Source: Vitrella brassicaformis
Lineage: Eukaryota > Sar > Vitrellaceae
Assembly: GCA_001179505.1 (NCBI GenBank)
Contig: CDMY01000714.1
Coordinates: forward strand, 1 to 28,100
Reading direction: 5' to 3'
DNA length: 28,100 nt
The notes under the pieces were generated by a model. That model had not been told where the DNA came from, did not search any database, and was given only the letters and a program-made list of their open reading frames with translations. Made by a program: the position numbers and the translations under genes. Every line of letters starts with the position of its first letter. Within the stretch, counting starts at the first letter, position 1. This document shows, piece after piece, positions 1 to 16,946 of this stretch.

Positions 1-1240
1 GCGCACCGTTGCATCAGGATGCTTTCTCTGAGCTATTTCTTCACGCACGTTTGACTTTCCCCCCAAACGCCCGCACACAATGCGGGAATGCCGGCACGTC
101 TGATTCTCCCCTTTTAGCGGGCACAACTCTACTTCCTCCTGAACACAGAACGGACCGGTGCCGTTCGAAATGCAAAACCTCCCAATTGCTCCCGAAGCGG
201 GGGGTCAACTTGAGGCTCGCCAGTTCTTTTTTTCTTTTTTTTGTGAACGCTATCAACTGGTGACGGTGATCAGATCTGCAACTCGATACGGAGAACACTC
301 ACTCACTTCAACAACAGAAGCGGTTTAGGGGGTCCCTCAGGTCAGGTAGAAATCCTCGTGCATGGTGTTCTCCATGCTCTTAGCATGTGTCTCGTCGTCA
401 ACACAATAAGCAACCAAGCAGCGACATGGACACGCGACACGCACATGCAGTACGCAGCATGCAAAGCTGAGAGGTAGATAGGGATAACAAACTCGGATCA
501 AAAACTGAGAGGTGCCGGAGTACCTTGGACATACGATCAATTCGGTGATATGTGGGTCTCTCTCTCTGTTTTGTCTGTGTCGGCTGCAGGGAAGATTATA
601 CGCCAAGAGACTGTAGTTTCCCCAACAGCCAGCGCATGGACATCGACTGATCGGCGCGTCACCATCGCCCGCCCCTGCCGACTTGACGCCTCCCCCATCC
701 CCTTCCACCGGACAGTCAACCGGCGTGGTGCACAACCTCCAGATGACAAGACAGCGCGACTTAGAGAAAGACAAGATCGACAAGTATGGGCCGACCGCAC
801 AAGCAGCCGGCTTCCGCTTTGTGCCTCTCTGGCGGAGACATTCGGCAGGTGGGGAAAGAAGACAGTGGACTTTCTCAAGATGCTCGCCAGGCGCAAGCCC
901 CGCCCCACCTCCATTCCCACGGATGAGGATATAGCTTACCGAGAGAGCGTCATCAATCACTGGAGAGCCAGCTTCTGTCCATGGAGTTGGTGAAGCACAC
1001 CGCGTTCCATGTGGCGAGTCGTGCACAATGCGCTGCAGCCGCCAGAGGGCCACGGAGGGCCGGCGCGTTTCCTGAAGACTTCGTCAGCCGCGGGCCATAC
1101 AGGCCACACCCGCTCCGGGGCTGTGAGGTGGCTGGCTGGATCTGGATGCTGTGTGTGCGTGTTTTGTGTGTCTATCGTGGTGCGTGTCTCACGCCTGTTT
1201 GCAGTGTGCGACATGCATTTGTTTGCAGTCATTGAGCGTT
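1..1240 (+). repeat. Degenerate dispersed repeat, copy A (retroelement-like remnant)
   Basis: The first 22 bases are the exact reverse complement of 24962-24983, and similarity to copy B (about 23130-24983, opposite strand) continues in the same order to about 1240. Translated fragments at about 550-1000 keep an order of short motifs: IIRQETVV, then a charged stretch around RDLEKDKIDKYG, then FRFVPL, AETFGRWGKK and LARRKP. These lie in different frames, interrupted by stops and shifts. The pattern resembles the segment downstream of reverse transcriptase in some non-LTR retrotransposons (DVTV ... KYG ... FVPL ... ETFGRWG); this comes from memory of the family. The element probably continues beyond the left edge. 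No reverse transcriptase core, poly-A tail or target-site duplication was seen, so the class is tentative. Confidence 0.6.
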
Positions 1241-1896
1241 GTTCACTTTGTCTGCATGGTTGTGTTCCCATACGTAGACAAACTAATTCGTCGCCCGCTC
1301 GATGTGTTTGCGCAAATGAAAAACCTAAAAACCCGTGACCTGTGGTAGAGTTGTGCTGTTGTATTGTATGTTGCAGCACGACTTCAGGAGGATAAAAAAG
1401 GCAGATCAAGTGCAGGTGCTCATTATAATGCCGGGGGACTGCTTGGGGACTGCTATGTCGACGTCTGCGACCTGTTCGAGAATAGAATAGGCTACTCGCA
1501 TGGAGGAGGACAAACTGAAGAATCGATGTCGAGACGTAATTTCGGGGCGCTTGTCCTGCTTGCCAGCATTGGTCTACGTGTGTGACGAAGGTCTCAAGGG
1601 TCATTGTGTGTGTGCAGTGAGGCGGACAGGGCGGCACTCAGGGATAGACTTTTGCTGGTGCCATGCATGGAGAAAGGGTTTCATGTCAATATGGACGTAT
1701 CGCATGCACAATTGCTTCACGCTATCGTCCTGTCGAGTTCTGGTGAGAACGACATGGTGCTGGGAAAGAGGAATGTACCATCCACCTTGTCCTTGCTCTT
1801 TCCTTATTCGTTTTCGTGAGATGAGATTGTTGCCGCGAGAAAGAACAAGAGAGACATGGATCACGAGTGACGGCCACCACAACGTCAGGAAGAACA
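1241..1896. other. Gene-free stretch
   Basis: Between repeat copy A and the stop codon of the FAM227-like gene at 1897. Open frames on both strands here lack family resemblance and plausible splice structure. I see no repeat or RNA gene. Part of it is presumably 3' untranslated sequence of the minus-strand gene. Confidence 0.5.
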
Positions 1897-3625
1897 TCAG
1901 CACGTCATTATTCTTAGTGACGTCAGATAATTGGCGTAGATGTTGGCGTGGCCATGGCAAGCGGCCTTGACCGTGCGTCGGCGGTCCACTAGCTTGCGCA
2001 AAGTCTGTGCGAAATCGATGGCCAGGTTTTTCTGCTCGCGCTCAAGATCGATTGCCAGAGATTCATACGCATTCACAGCGCTCTCGGTGGCCTGGCCATA
2101 GAGACACGACAAAGGACGGCAAGGGTGGTGTCTCGCCTCTCTTCTATCGCTTCACCTTTGCCGCCTCATCCTTGTCTTGCTGCATGAGCATGTGCTTGAG
2201 GTCAAGCAGCAATGTGCGGTCCTCTGCTTGGACCATCCGCATCTGCCGAATGGGCACCAAATTGCACTGGCTGTAGCGCTGGCTTGCGTAGAAGTGGGCT
2301 AGCAAGGGTGAAAACCTATACATGCATCGACGGACTGCCGCAATCGCATTGGCCCTCTGAATTTGCTTACCTCAGCATCCGAGTGACTTTCGTCGGTCTG
2401 AAGATGAGATCCTTATGACTGCGTATGAGCCGCGAGGCAGTGGCTCTGTCCACCGGGATCCTATCTTGACCGGCCATGCCGTCGTGACGAGAAACGCCGA
2501 GAGACAGCTGTTGGAGGGGACTGCAATGGAAGGGGTCGCTGCCGAGTGCCTCCCGCATCTGCCGCGACGTGCAGCCACCCTCTTCGCGTGACGAGCTGGA
2601 CACAGGGACCGCAGCGCCCTGCCGGGCAGAAGCTTGACGAGGGGAGGGGAGAGACGAGCCCTGTCCACGAAGCGGCGGGAAAGAAGTGGGCACGCTGTCC
2701 TGAAAAAGTGCAGACATCAATGACGGCGAAGTACAGATTTGTGTGTCTGGTGTCTCACATAAGTCGTTGACAGCACATTGCCGCCCCCTAGATTTAATTT
2801 CCAGTGGTCGAGGCAGATAAACTCTGGATGGATGCCTGAGGGAGGGAAGCATGAAAAGGGCGGGGGCAGTCCTCTCTTGCTGTCCTTTTCTCGCCTGTAG
2901 TCCAGTAGTGTATCAAAGTGAACAGCTGCCTGTGGGAATACAAGACAAAGGGCTCCATGTGTTTCACCCCCCGAACCCACTTGTACCGACGAAAGAACAT
3001 AGTGAAGTACGGGCGTGACTTCGGATAGGCAAGGAAAAGAGAATAGAGGATGAATTGGGAAGAAGCATCCGCAAATCTGTGGAAGAATCGAGTGGGCATT
3101 GTTGACCGTCACGATGCCCACCCACTTTTTCCTATATCTACTATCCCTACTGTTGAAAGAACGTATCTTTCTTTGCAATGGCGTGGAACAGCAGGAAATA
3201 GCTGCGAGCCAGCCGGTCAAAAAAGACACTCTCCAGTAAGGGTGCGTCGGGGTGGGTGTTCTGGAAAAAGCAAAGGACGACCAGCCAGAAGGCTTCCGCC
3301 ACGAAACCCAAGGAGTAAGCGCTACAGAATTCTTGCTTCCACGACTGACAGACCAGACAGACACCCCAAATGAGAAGGAGGAGAGTGGTACAAGGGATTG
3401 CCCTCACCCTTGACTTTCCGGACTGGAACCTGAGATTGTTGAGCACATTCTGTATCACTTTGCCGACTTGGAGTTCCCCTTATCGATGATAAACACAGAA
3501 CACAACAGTGTGACGTAGTTGATATATATGGGGGCGGTGTTACCCGGCAGCAGGCACGGCTCGTCCATGGCCATGTTCCTCACATCCGGGAGGCGAGCGT
3601 CTTCCACGCGATACTGTTGTTCCAT
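1897..3625 (-). CDS. FAM227-like protein
   Basis: Multi-exon minus-strand gene. Exons read as 3544-3625, 3408-3478, 3151-3344, 2987-3076, from 2929 to about 2830, one ending at 2759, then 2371-2699, 2156-2282 and 1897-2091 (stop). Phases agree at every junction except one. The middle of the protein matches the FAM227 domain layout: FVAEAFW, then FFDRLARSYFLLF, KKDTFF, a stretch ending LAYPKSR, and LIHYWTTGE. The C-terminal part is charged and helical (DLEREQKNLAIDFAQTLRKL). FAM227 proteins are poorly characterised; animal members are expressed in ciliated and testis tissue, so a ciliary role is only an inference. The junction between about 2830 and 2759 fits only a 35-bp intron, so a mis-modelled exon or frameshift is possible. 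The first ATG (3625) has no upstream competitor in frame. Confidence 0.65.
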
Positions 3626-3922
3626 TGGGCGTCTTCACCCAGGAATGCCGGGGGCTGGGGCGGGGGCTAGGGTAGGCAATCTCTTCGGTTACGTTTATTG
3701 CCTCTTTGCATCCCCTTTCAAACGCAACGAACGCGGGCAGTTCCGACAGCTATTTTTTCATCAATCCAATCCTCGCTGCATGACCGAAATGGCACGTAAG
3801 TCGTCACCTCTTCACCTCTACTCACAGTCCGAAACGTTTTAGCACACACACCCAAAAACGCACACCACATACACACACACCATCGGCCAACACCAACGCC
3901 TGCAGCGGATTCGCCTGCTCCC

Positions 3923-6337
3923 TCACTCTAGCGACTTGCTGAAGCCTCGCACCCACGACCGAAAGGAGGGCAGCAGACCGTGACCTTGGTCCACCATCAA
4001 ACACGCAGAAATGCCATCACCACGGAGGGGGTGCGCAAATGGCATTTGTTTGTATGGAATCTTACCGAGTGATGAGACGGAGAAGTATTGTGATTTGGGA
4101 ATGAGGAAGAGGGTGGCCAGCCACGAGAGGGAGGCGATCTGGACGAGCCACACCCCGTTACTCATGATCTTGTGGCGCAGGTAGGGCGCGAAGATGGACG
4201 TCACGATAAACAACAGCGGAAAGGCCAAAAAGTACAGGCTTGAAGCAATAGTGTACGTACGCAAAAAGCTGCACAACACGGTAAAGCAAGGAAACGGATG
4301 GGCTCAACGCTTGGGCGTTTGGCCTCTTCTTTTGTCTGGTTACGCCTGTAGACGCGATGCAGGTGAGGCAAGGTATGTGTTCGAGCAGGCGACGAGGAAG
4401 ATCGCGTAGAGAGCTATCCGAATGCACACTATTGTCCAGCCTATCGCGCCCTCGTTCTGATGTGGTGGCGCAATCAACAGACAACACACAATGCCTCCGT
4501 CCGTTGGGATCCCTCCATCCTCCCCATGTGTATACGCACGCTGTGAAATTTGAAGCGCGAGTCGTCGGCCATGTGGTTCCCGATCGCCACGAGCACAAGA
4601 TGACCCACACAAACCTGAGGGATGGCACAAGGAGACAGAGTACACTTTCTGGAGTCTCTGGGAGACAGTTCCCTTGACCCCTGTGACCGTGGCGACGACT
4701 GGCAGGGCTGGAGCAGAGCCAACCCGTACCTGATGCATTCATGAGGCCAGACATGCACACACGTAAGGCGCACAGGAATCCATCTCACCTTAGCGAGATC
4801 CCCTGAACAAAAGACACACATCAAACATGACATTTCAAAGCATCGCTGACGCCTGCCGCAATCTTAAGTGACCTGTCCTGAGAGTGTATCCGAGAGCTAT
4901 CAACAGGAGAATGGTCGTAACTAGCATCTGCAATTGGAGCACCGATGTCACGAGACCATGACGAAATGGGCGCTTCCCCTGCTGCCTTCCTTACAATTAC
5001 CTGGCTGAGCATTGACAGGACCTCAGAAAGGACGTCACATAATGTCAGGCCTGTCCCATTGTGTGCATAAAAGAACAGATGAGTCATGTTGAGGAGGGAA
5101 CCGGCCTGTTTGACACATAGATACACAAAGCCGCTCTCTGTATTGCACACTGCCCCATCGGCCTCTCGTCTCCACCCACATACTCACAGCCGAGGAAAGG
5201 ATCGCCACGTTGAGCACTGTCGGCGAAGGCATTCACGAATCGACACAAGACACGCGTCCATGAACCCAGTACCTGTGACTGCCTATCGTGTACCCTGGAT
5301 GATGGGATGCAGTGGCTGGGTGCGCATGAGCTCCAATTCCCTCTTCAGGAACACCAGCATCATCACAATGTAGCTCAGTGCCTGCATGGCTGCGGCGAAG
5401 CGAGTCCCCAGCAGCTCATATGAGAATTGGGACCCGTCTTCCTGCAGCATGACCGACTCAAACATGACGGGGAAGGGCCCACTCGTGGGCCCGAGCAGCT
5501 CTTGGCAGTCGCTGAAGGCGAAGTACCACACGTGGGGCCGAATCGACTGGTGGAGGACACCTAAGACGGCACGCAAGTGTGGGAACAACCACTTGTATCC
5601 ACAAATGCTCTGTCCTGCCGTCCATTTCATAGCGCTACCTGTGACCCTGTGCATGCGTCGGCGCCATCGATCGGCAAGCACATGAGGAGTAATATCCAAA
5701 GCAATAAGTCGCGCGCGTAGCTGTATGCACCTGATGCGGGCTTCTCCTAGGACTTACCAGGGCGACCACTCATTGTCCTTTTGCACGATGACCTGCCGAG
5801 TGGTCATGACCTTCTTGCTCCGCTCGCAGGCAGGCAGACGGTCTACCTCGATCCAATGGTTGTCTGCAGGAGGAGCAAGGCACCATAGTCACGTCACCAC
5901 CTGTCCGTCTGTGGGGCCCACCGAGGAATATGAGCAGCGGAAGGGTGACGTTCTTCTCCAGCGCAGGCGAGTTTGTGTGCGTGCCGAGCCTGTCAACCGA
6001 ATACACCGAAGCTCCCCTCCTGAAGCAGGTTGCATGTTCTGCTCTGCCCACTTGATTCGGTACTTGAAGCTTCCATTGCCGATCTTAAATGCGAACTGAA
6101 TGCAAGAGAAGAAGTAATTCCATGAAAGAGTGTTCCCGAGGCGGGGCCTTCCCCTGCTCGATCAGACCTTGGAGAGATACACGAACCTCTTATCGGGGGC
6201 CATCCACCTGTGAAAAGACAGCGCACATATTGCTTCATCTGGAGTGGTTTCACATACCTCGTGTCCTTGACCACCTTCCCCTCCGCGAATCCGCTGAGCA
6301 GAAAGCTCGTGAAGACAACAAAGCGCCAAACCTGCAT
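3923..6337 (-). CDS. TMEM145/GPR180-like seven-transmembrane protein
   Basis: Predicted exons: 6258-6337, 6168-6207, 6052-6095, 5922-5989, 5758-5863, 5294-5646, 5188-5216, 5001-5105, 4873-4927, 4789-4802, 4540-4614, 4344-4456, 4066-4268, then a last exon or readthrough ending at 3923. Phases agree throughout, giving about 475 residues. The N-terminus is a signal peptide (MQVWRFVVFTSFLLSGFA). A lumenal or extracellular beta-rich domain follows (VTLPLLIFLD..HWIEV, then RPHVWYFAFSDC), and then seven hydrophobic segments, including LLNMTHLFFYAHNGTG, ILLLIALGYTLRT and SSLYFLAFPLLFI. This order is that of the intimal-thickness-related receptor family (TMEM145, GPR180), distant relatives of GOST proteins of the secretory pathway. 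The ligand is unknown. Exon 4789-4802 is only 14 nt. The C-terminal exon is the least certain part. Head-to-head with the GH81 gene, 229 bp apart. Confidence 0.75.
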
Positions 6338-6566
6338 GTCTGCATCGAAAGTCAGCTCTTCAGGTCTTCCATCAACCGGGGGAAGCGGAAGGGCTCCCCT
6401 GTTCAAGCTCGCAATCGTCGGGTTAGGGCAAAGATGTAAGATCTGCCATTCAGACGCTCGCACCTTAGCTGCGCAGGCCTCAATGTGTCGACCGGAAGAA
6501 AGAAGGATGAGTGCGCTTCGCCAGCCAAACCCTAACTCTTAACGCATCTTTGCAAAGTGCCGGATA
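6338..6566. promoter_or_regulatory. Divergent promoter region (TMEM145-like minus / GH81 plus)
   Basis: The 229-bp spacer between two start codons facing apart must hold both 5' leaders and probably both promoters. I see no clear TATA box. The one distinctive motif is the AAACCCTAA box at 6527-6535. Confidence 0.5.
6527..6535 (+). promoter_or_regulatory. AAACCCTAA (telo-box-like) motif in GH81 leader
   Basis: Nine bases identical to the plant telo-box, 32 bp before the GH81 ATG, in sense orientation. A second perfect copy lies in the same orientation before the PRP16 start (16721-16729). In plants this box marks promoters of translation and growth genes; any function in this organism is inference. 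Confidence 0.35.
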
Positions 6567-9500
6567 ATGTGCAAAAGCGCAGACGATGAGGGAACGTATG
6601 AGGGATGCCCCTTTCGCAGGAGCCTTCTCCTTGCTGCCGTGTGTGGATTACCTTTCCTTTTAGTCGTCCTCACTTTCCGGGGGTCTTCAGTTCCAGACGG
6701 TCCCGGAGATGGCACAGGCTATCCGAGGGCAGATCGTGTGTATGGAGAACTGTACCGCCGGTTTGTGACCCCGACGACTGAGAATCTGCCTCACACCGTT
6801 ACTGCAGCGCGGGGCTCTGGTGGAAATGGAGACGTCATCAAGCTCGATGGTACGTGCGGACAGACTCCGTTCTCCCAGCTCTTATCAAATTTTGCTCCAC
6901 CAGGCATTGGGGGCTTCCATTCGTCTCTTTGGCACCCACGCTACTCCCACACTCGCGTCTATCAGATCAATTTTGCCCCTAGCGCACTAGGCAGACGGCT
7001 CACGGCAGGCGGATGCGCCAACGCTCCGGTCCGGTGCTACATGAAGCTCGCGGTCTTCCCGACGGGGACGGCATCGACCGTGTCTGCCTTCAGCAATGGC
7101 ACGGCGAGGGAGTTGCTCCTACGCCGAGATCAAGACAGCGAGAACACGATCAACGATGAGTTCAAGGGTCGTGTTAGTGGTCAGCCATTGAGGATAGAAG
7201 TGCCCACCCCCGCTGTCAATTTGCCGACCAACATGTGGTGGAGCAATCTGGTGCACGGACAAGGAAAAGGCGAGGGCAATGGCGTCAACGTATCGCCATA
7301 CCTGGTCTCGGTGGTGGCCGAGCCTGGCCGCATTGGAGCCAACGTCCATATGCCCTTCACATTCATCAAAACCGACCCCAAGACGCCTGGAGTGCATTCG
7401 TACATTGACAGCTTTTATCCGCGGGCGTCGGCTTGGTTCGTTGGCTTTGAGGTGGCGCCGCTGAAGGAAATGACGGGCAGCGGGGGAGATTCTAAGCGCT
7501 TCGCGCGGCCTGAGGTGTCACATTTTGTGAGCGACTTTGACGATCTCTCTGTGACGAAGGTGATCAGCTACAAACGTGAGTCGAGAGGGGACAGCAGACC
7601 GGTAAAAAAGAAAAAAAGCAGCTCCCGAAGCAACACTTTGCCCCCTTGTGTGCTTCGTATTGCAGCACGTCACCAAGTTATACCTGGTTCGCGGCTCGCC
7701 GCTTGTGACCCTGGAGCTCCCTGAGCAGCCGCTGATGCTGGCTCCCCTTGACTGGGACAGAGAGCTCAAATTCCCTAACTACATCACCAGGTGACTGACC
7801 ATGGGAGGCGTATGATCAGATGTTGGGATTCCTGCTCTTTGCCGACGTGCATAATGTAGGTTCACCGTACTTCCTGCGTCGAGCGAGGCAATGCAGTCAG
7901 CGAAGGCTAACGCTTCAACTACTTATGACTGTCCGGACGAGGAAGTCGGACGGCAGAACAAATCGGTACGCACGTTTGTGCGAGTCCTGCAGTACACTAG
8001 GAGTCTTTGTGACGGTCTCTTGCTTGCTGTGTCCTTGTTTCAGCTCCCATCGGACACGTTTGTACTTCAGCTCTTGGACGGTTCCGAGTGGGTGCTAATT
8101 GTCTCGGAACCTTTGGCCCTGCGCTGCCTCACAAAGCGCGATAAGGCCGGCATTATCCAGAAGAACTGGATTGAATCCGCAGAGCCATTGCCGGAGGTAG
8201 TGAGCCAGATTCCGCCTGTGCAGTGCTTCTTTTGACTTTCTTGGTTGCACAGGGCACCATAGTGCGTCTCGGCGTCGGCAACGTGTGCAACATGACGGCC
8301 GTTACTTCGGATACCCCCACTCTGCTCGAGCACACGAAGCGGCTTTGCGACCATCAGTACGCATCGACCACGTAAGTGGCGCGCATCACATGAGTCCGTC
8401 CAAGGTGCCGATGGATGCATGGCCCCTGTTGCGTCTATCAGATCCGCATTGCTATCGCATTCGCACCGCTACTATCCAGTGTCTGCCAGTGTTGATATCG
8501 GCCTTCAACCTGTCAGCAACGCGTCGTCAAACCCAAAGGGGCCCTCGCATGCTCGTCAGTGATGAATGTAACGTGCAAACGACCTGCCCTCTGCTTCGGA
8601 CCAAATGGCGTCGCTTTGTGCTGCCTGGCTGTCCTTCAGGCATCTCGTATAGGTTCTGTGTCCGTCGCATGCAGCGGGCCATGATGCAAGAACATCAGTC
8701 ATACAACGAAAAGATGACGGTCTTTGTGAACGGGCTCCACCAGTGAGCACAAAGAACGACAAAGCTGCAGCGGCTCACAGTGGAATCTTCGTCTTCACGC
8801 AGGAAGCTCCTGCCACAAGAGATGCCGCGTGCCTTCGAAGGACCATCTGCCTGCCTCGAGACAGCTCACGGTTGGCCAGAAGAACAAAAGGCCAGAAAGC
8901 TGGAACTCTGCCCATTGTCTCATGTCCAGGCCCCCTGTGCATGACGAACATTGACGTGTCCCCGAGCCGCTCAAGTGATGGCATCTGCACCTACGAGGCC
9001 GTGTTGCGGCTCGCTCCCATTTCTCTATCATCGGCGTCTTTTCACGAGAGCCCGGAGGTGCCTGATGACTGGCAGCAACTGCTTGCTGACCAGATCTGGT
9101 CTGGTAGGAGCTGACTTCCTTCACTCTTTTGTCGTCATCTTGCGATGTCGTGATCAGACCTGAATGGATCAGAGTTTCGGCTACCGGCCGCCCTGCGTCG
9201 AGGCGACTATGATGCCTACCGATTCGGCCGGATTCTCCACAAGTATGCGCACACGGCACTCGTGGCTCATCGCATCAAGGCTCCACTTCTGCGCGACGAG
9301 GCGCTGCATCGCATCCGCGGCCCTTTAGAGAAGTGGCTGAGCTTCACATCCGGCAACCGGCTTGTGACTGACGATTTGTGGGGTGGGGTGGTGCCGTGTG
9401 GATGTGATGCGGACACAAAAGGCAACCCGTGCCATTACCGCTTCAACAAGAGGGATGGTGTTGTGGCAAGTGAGTCGTGTGTGTCGCTCTATGAACCAGA

Positions 9501-10643
9501 GAGGGATGCGGGCAGCGGACTCTATGCCAACCATCTTGCCATGTACGTACAGAGGAGGGACATCGTGATCCATCTTTCGTGCGCCTGCCTTCCCGCAGAT
9601 ACGGCTACCTGGTATATGTTGCCGCAGTGCTGACCTACTTTGACAGAAGCTGGCCAAAGAAACGTATCGGGCATCCGTCGATGCGGGGGGATATGCGTTT
9701 CCACGATGTGAGACGTCTTGCAAAAATCGAGCACTCCAAACGCTCAAAAGAGCGTTCTTCCCTCTCTCGTTCGTTTAGGCTGTGATGCTCTTGATTCGCG
9801 ACGTGGCGGACGTCGGGCAGCTGATCGGCGACCGTCCTTCCAGGTGACCATGAGAAAATGGCCAGAGACACACGGTATCTCAATCCATTCGCAATTCCGC
9901 AGGAATCTCACCCGTTACAAGGACTGGTGGTGGCTCAATTCTTGGAACAGCGGAATTGGGGAAGATCCTGAGGGACCCTCAGCAACGCACACAACAGAGA
10001 TTGTCTTTTCTTACTATGCGATTTCGCTTTACGCGGAGGTCACGAAGAAGAAGGGCATGTATCTCTGGGCTCGTTTCCTTTCGATGACCGAGATGCTCTT
10101 TGCCCGGACATTCATGCATCTGCACGCCCCGTCCTCATCTCCCTCATCTTCACCCGTTTTTCCCTCGCCAGTGCGCATCTATCCAGAGAAGATGACCAAC
10201 TCGTTGCCCTTTATCGGCCGCTTTGCAGAAATGGCTGTCCGTCTGGAAGAGCAGCCATCGCATCTCTATCCCTTGAGCCCCGTCGCCCTTGAACTCTTCG
10301 GCTATGTCGCTGACAGGATTGAGAGAAAGTGTGACGGCTGCGCTGGCTTTCAGCAGGGATGGGGTGTGGGGACGGTGGCAGGCCAATTGCTGTTGAAACG
10401 AACCCGCAGCGGAGAGGCGAGAAGGCTTCTGAAGACGGAGATGAGGGACACCTGCTTTGACGAGGTCAGCGAAAAGCAATCGTCAATACCGCTGCCGATC
10501 CGTCGTGACTGAGACTTTTTTCATGGTTTGTGCAGGGCTTGAGTGGTTGCGAGGCCTATCTTCCAGGTCTCCTGGCGTGGTGGGCAGCTGCCCTTGCTGG
10601 ACGACACAATCATCAAACAAAAGCCGTAGACACATTCCGCTGA
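6567..10643 (+). CDS. GH81-type endo-1,3-beta-glucanase-like protein, probably membrane-anchored
   Basis: Fourteen exons can be joined in phase: 6567-7559, 7666-7790, 7860-7965, 8044-8196, 8253-8371, 8442-8554, 8640-8742, 8803-8870, 8930-9103, 9158-9542, 9599-9707, 9779-9843, 9903-10464 and 10536-10643 (1060 residues). Residues 19-37 are a hydrophobic signal anchor. Family marks: NLPTNMWWSNL near 218-228 (the GH81 entry motif), TKLYLVRGSPLVTLE, HSHRYYPVSASV, GDYDAYRFGRILHKYA, DDLWGGVV, YGYLVYVAAVLTYFD near 781 and RYKDWWWLNSW near 842. GH81 enzymes cut beta-1,3-glucan, in walls, storage or defence. Here the usual NDHHFHYGY reads ANHLAIYGY and the usual NQESSSE reads SATHTTE, so an Asp and the first Glu thought to be catalytic seem replaced; only the later Glu (about 870) remains. 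It may be inactive or glucan-binding. The first donor (7560) was chosen because it keeps frame; a stronger-looking GTGAGT at 7576 does not. Confidence 0.85.
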
Positions 10644-10756
10644 ATGGTCGGGGTCTTGGTACATCATATCACTAATTGATAGTACTCACAACACGTATTC
10701 ACTGGACTAAAGGATAGAGTGGATGTCATACACGCACATTTCACGTTCAACGTAGG
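10644..10756. other. Spacer after GH81 stop
   Basis: Short AT-richer stretch between the GH81 stop and the stop of the putative small minus-strand gene. It presumably holds converging 3' untranslated ends and polyadenylation signals. No distinct terminator-like element is recognised. Confidence 0.4.
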
Positions 10757-11141
10757 TCAAATAAACTCATCGGCCTCCCTCCGTCTGGCCAACTCCACCT
10801 GGAGCTCCTGCAGCTTCGACTGGCCCGACTTCCCCGCAACGAACATAGCACGCTGAGCGTCTGGCTCTGAATGACGCTCGAGGTCACTACCTTAGTGGGG
10901 GAGGGCTGTCAATGAGAGGTCCATCAACTCAATTTCTTACCCTTCAGAGCCGCCTGAATGAGATGCCAACACACAAGCAAATGAATCGATTGTCGCTCTT
11001 TTTCAACTCTTCAGCTTCTGCACTCGGGGGAGGTGGACAAATCTCACCACATGGAAAGTGCATGGTTCATGGCACCTCCTGGTCCACCTCTCCGAGGCCC
11101 ACAGGGAGCTTTTCGACCGGTTTGTTAGTCTCTGGCAACAT
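10757..11141 (-). CDS. Putative small coiled-coil protein (about 72 residues)
   Basis: The most persuasive part is a last exon ending in TGA at 10757-10759. It encodes a charged helix-forming tail (SGQSKLQELQVELARRREADEF) preceded by DLERHSEPDAQRAMF. Upstream, an ATG at 11141 opens a 66-nt exon reading MLPETNKPVEKLPVG. The two can be linked in phase through a 10-nt and a 13-nt exon with GT..AG borders, a structure that needs transcript proof. I recognise no family. The gene would sit between GH81 and PRP16, with PRP16 upstream on the same strand. An overlapping plus-strand frame ending SLWQHASQYSATSA looks protein-like but has no start or splice partners I can support. Confidence 0.3.
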
Positions 11142-11368
11142 GCGTCGCAATATTCAGCGACGAGTGCGTGACACTGGGGGACGTATTCAGTGCTGACACA
11201 CATACGTTTTGTATCTGACTTGGAGTACCCCTACGAATGGTCATATTTAATGACGGAATACTCATACGTCTGGTCAGGAAAGTGGGTGGCTTTCACGATA
11301 ATGCCAATCATACGCGCAGAGAGGGACTAGATATCGAAATCACGCAACAAATCTGGATCTGTGCCAAG

Positions 11369-16658
<5,290 letters not shown>

Positions 16659-16946
16659 GTCGTCGACACTTCTGTCCCTTCTTCCTTGCTTTTTTCTTCC
16701 CCTTTCAATTCCTCTGCGGGTTAGGGTTTCTGATAACGTTACTTCGAGTGTTTACCAGTGGCGTCTGGTATTATTCACGCTGTAATGAACTCCATCAAGA
16801 TGAAAAAGACGGAAACACGCTGATTGTGGTCCCCTTTTATCACCCTCGACCGCAAACGCTTCATTGCAGAAAATGACACCTCACCCCATTCTACCCGATG
16901 GCACCGTACCACGGACGACTGAGGCAGCACAGTGAGCGGGACGACC
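16659..16946. other. Spacer between arylsulfotransferase stop and PRP16 start
   Basis: Both flanking genes are on minus, so this 288-bp stretch holds the 3' end of the arylsulfotransferase gene and the promoter and leader of PRP16. The PRP16 leader (minus strand) is purine-rich, with an A/G-rich run at about 16670-16710, and contains the AAACCCTAA box. No open frame is credible. Confidence 0.5.
16721..16729 (-). promoter_or_regulatory. AAACCCTAA (telo-box-like) motif before PRP16
   Basis: Read on minus it is AAACCCTAA, 63 bp before the PRP16 ATG, the same orientation relative to its gene as the copy before GH81 at 6527. Confidence 0.35.

Noticed and set aside
337-1637. Long minus-strand open frames (238 and 226 codons)
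   Set aside because: They run antisense to the retroelement-like fragments of copy A, show Cys/His-rich composition typical of out-of-frame translation, and have no counterpart in copy B.
6993-7724. Read-through of GH81 exon 1 to a stop at 7722
   Set aside because: Residues after about 331 lose family similarity, while VTKLYLVRGSPLVTLE continues in another frame after an acceptor at 7665.
9718-10512. 264-codon plus-strand frame as a separate gene
   Set aside because: Its 3' part is exon 13 of the GH81 gene; its start and the parts before 9903 are intron or the wrong frame for the family.
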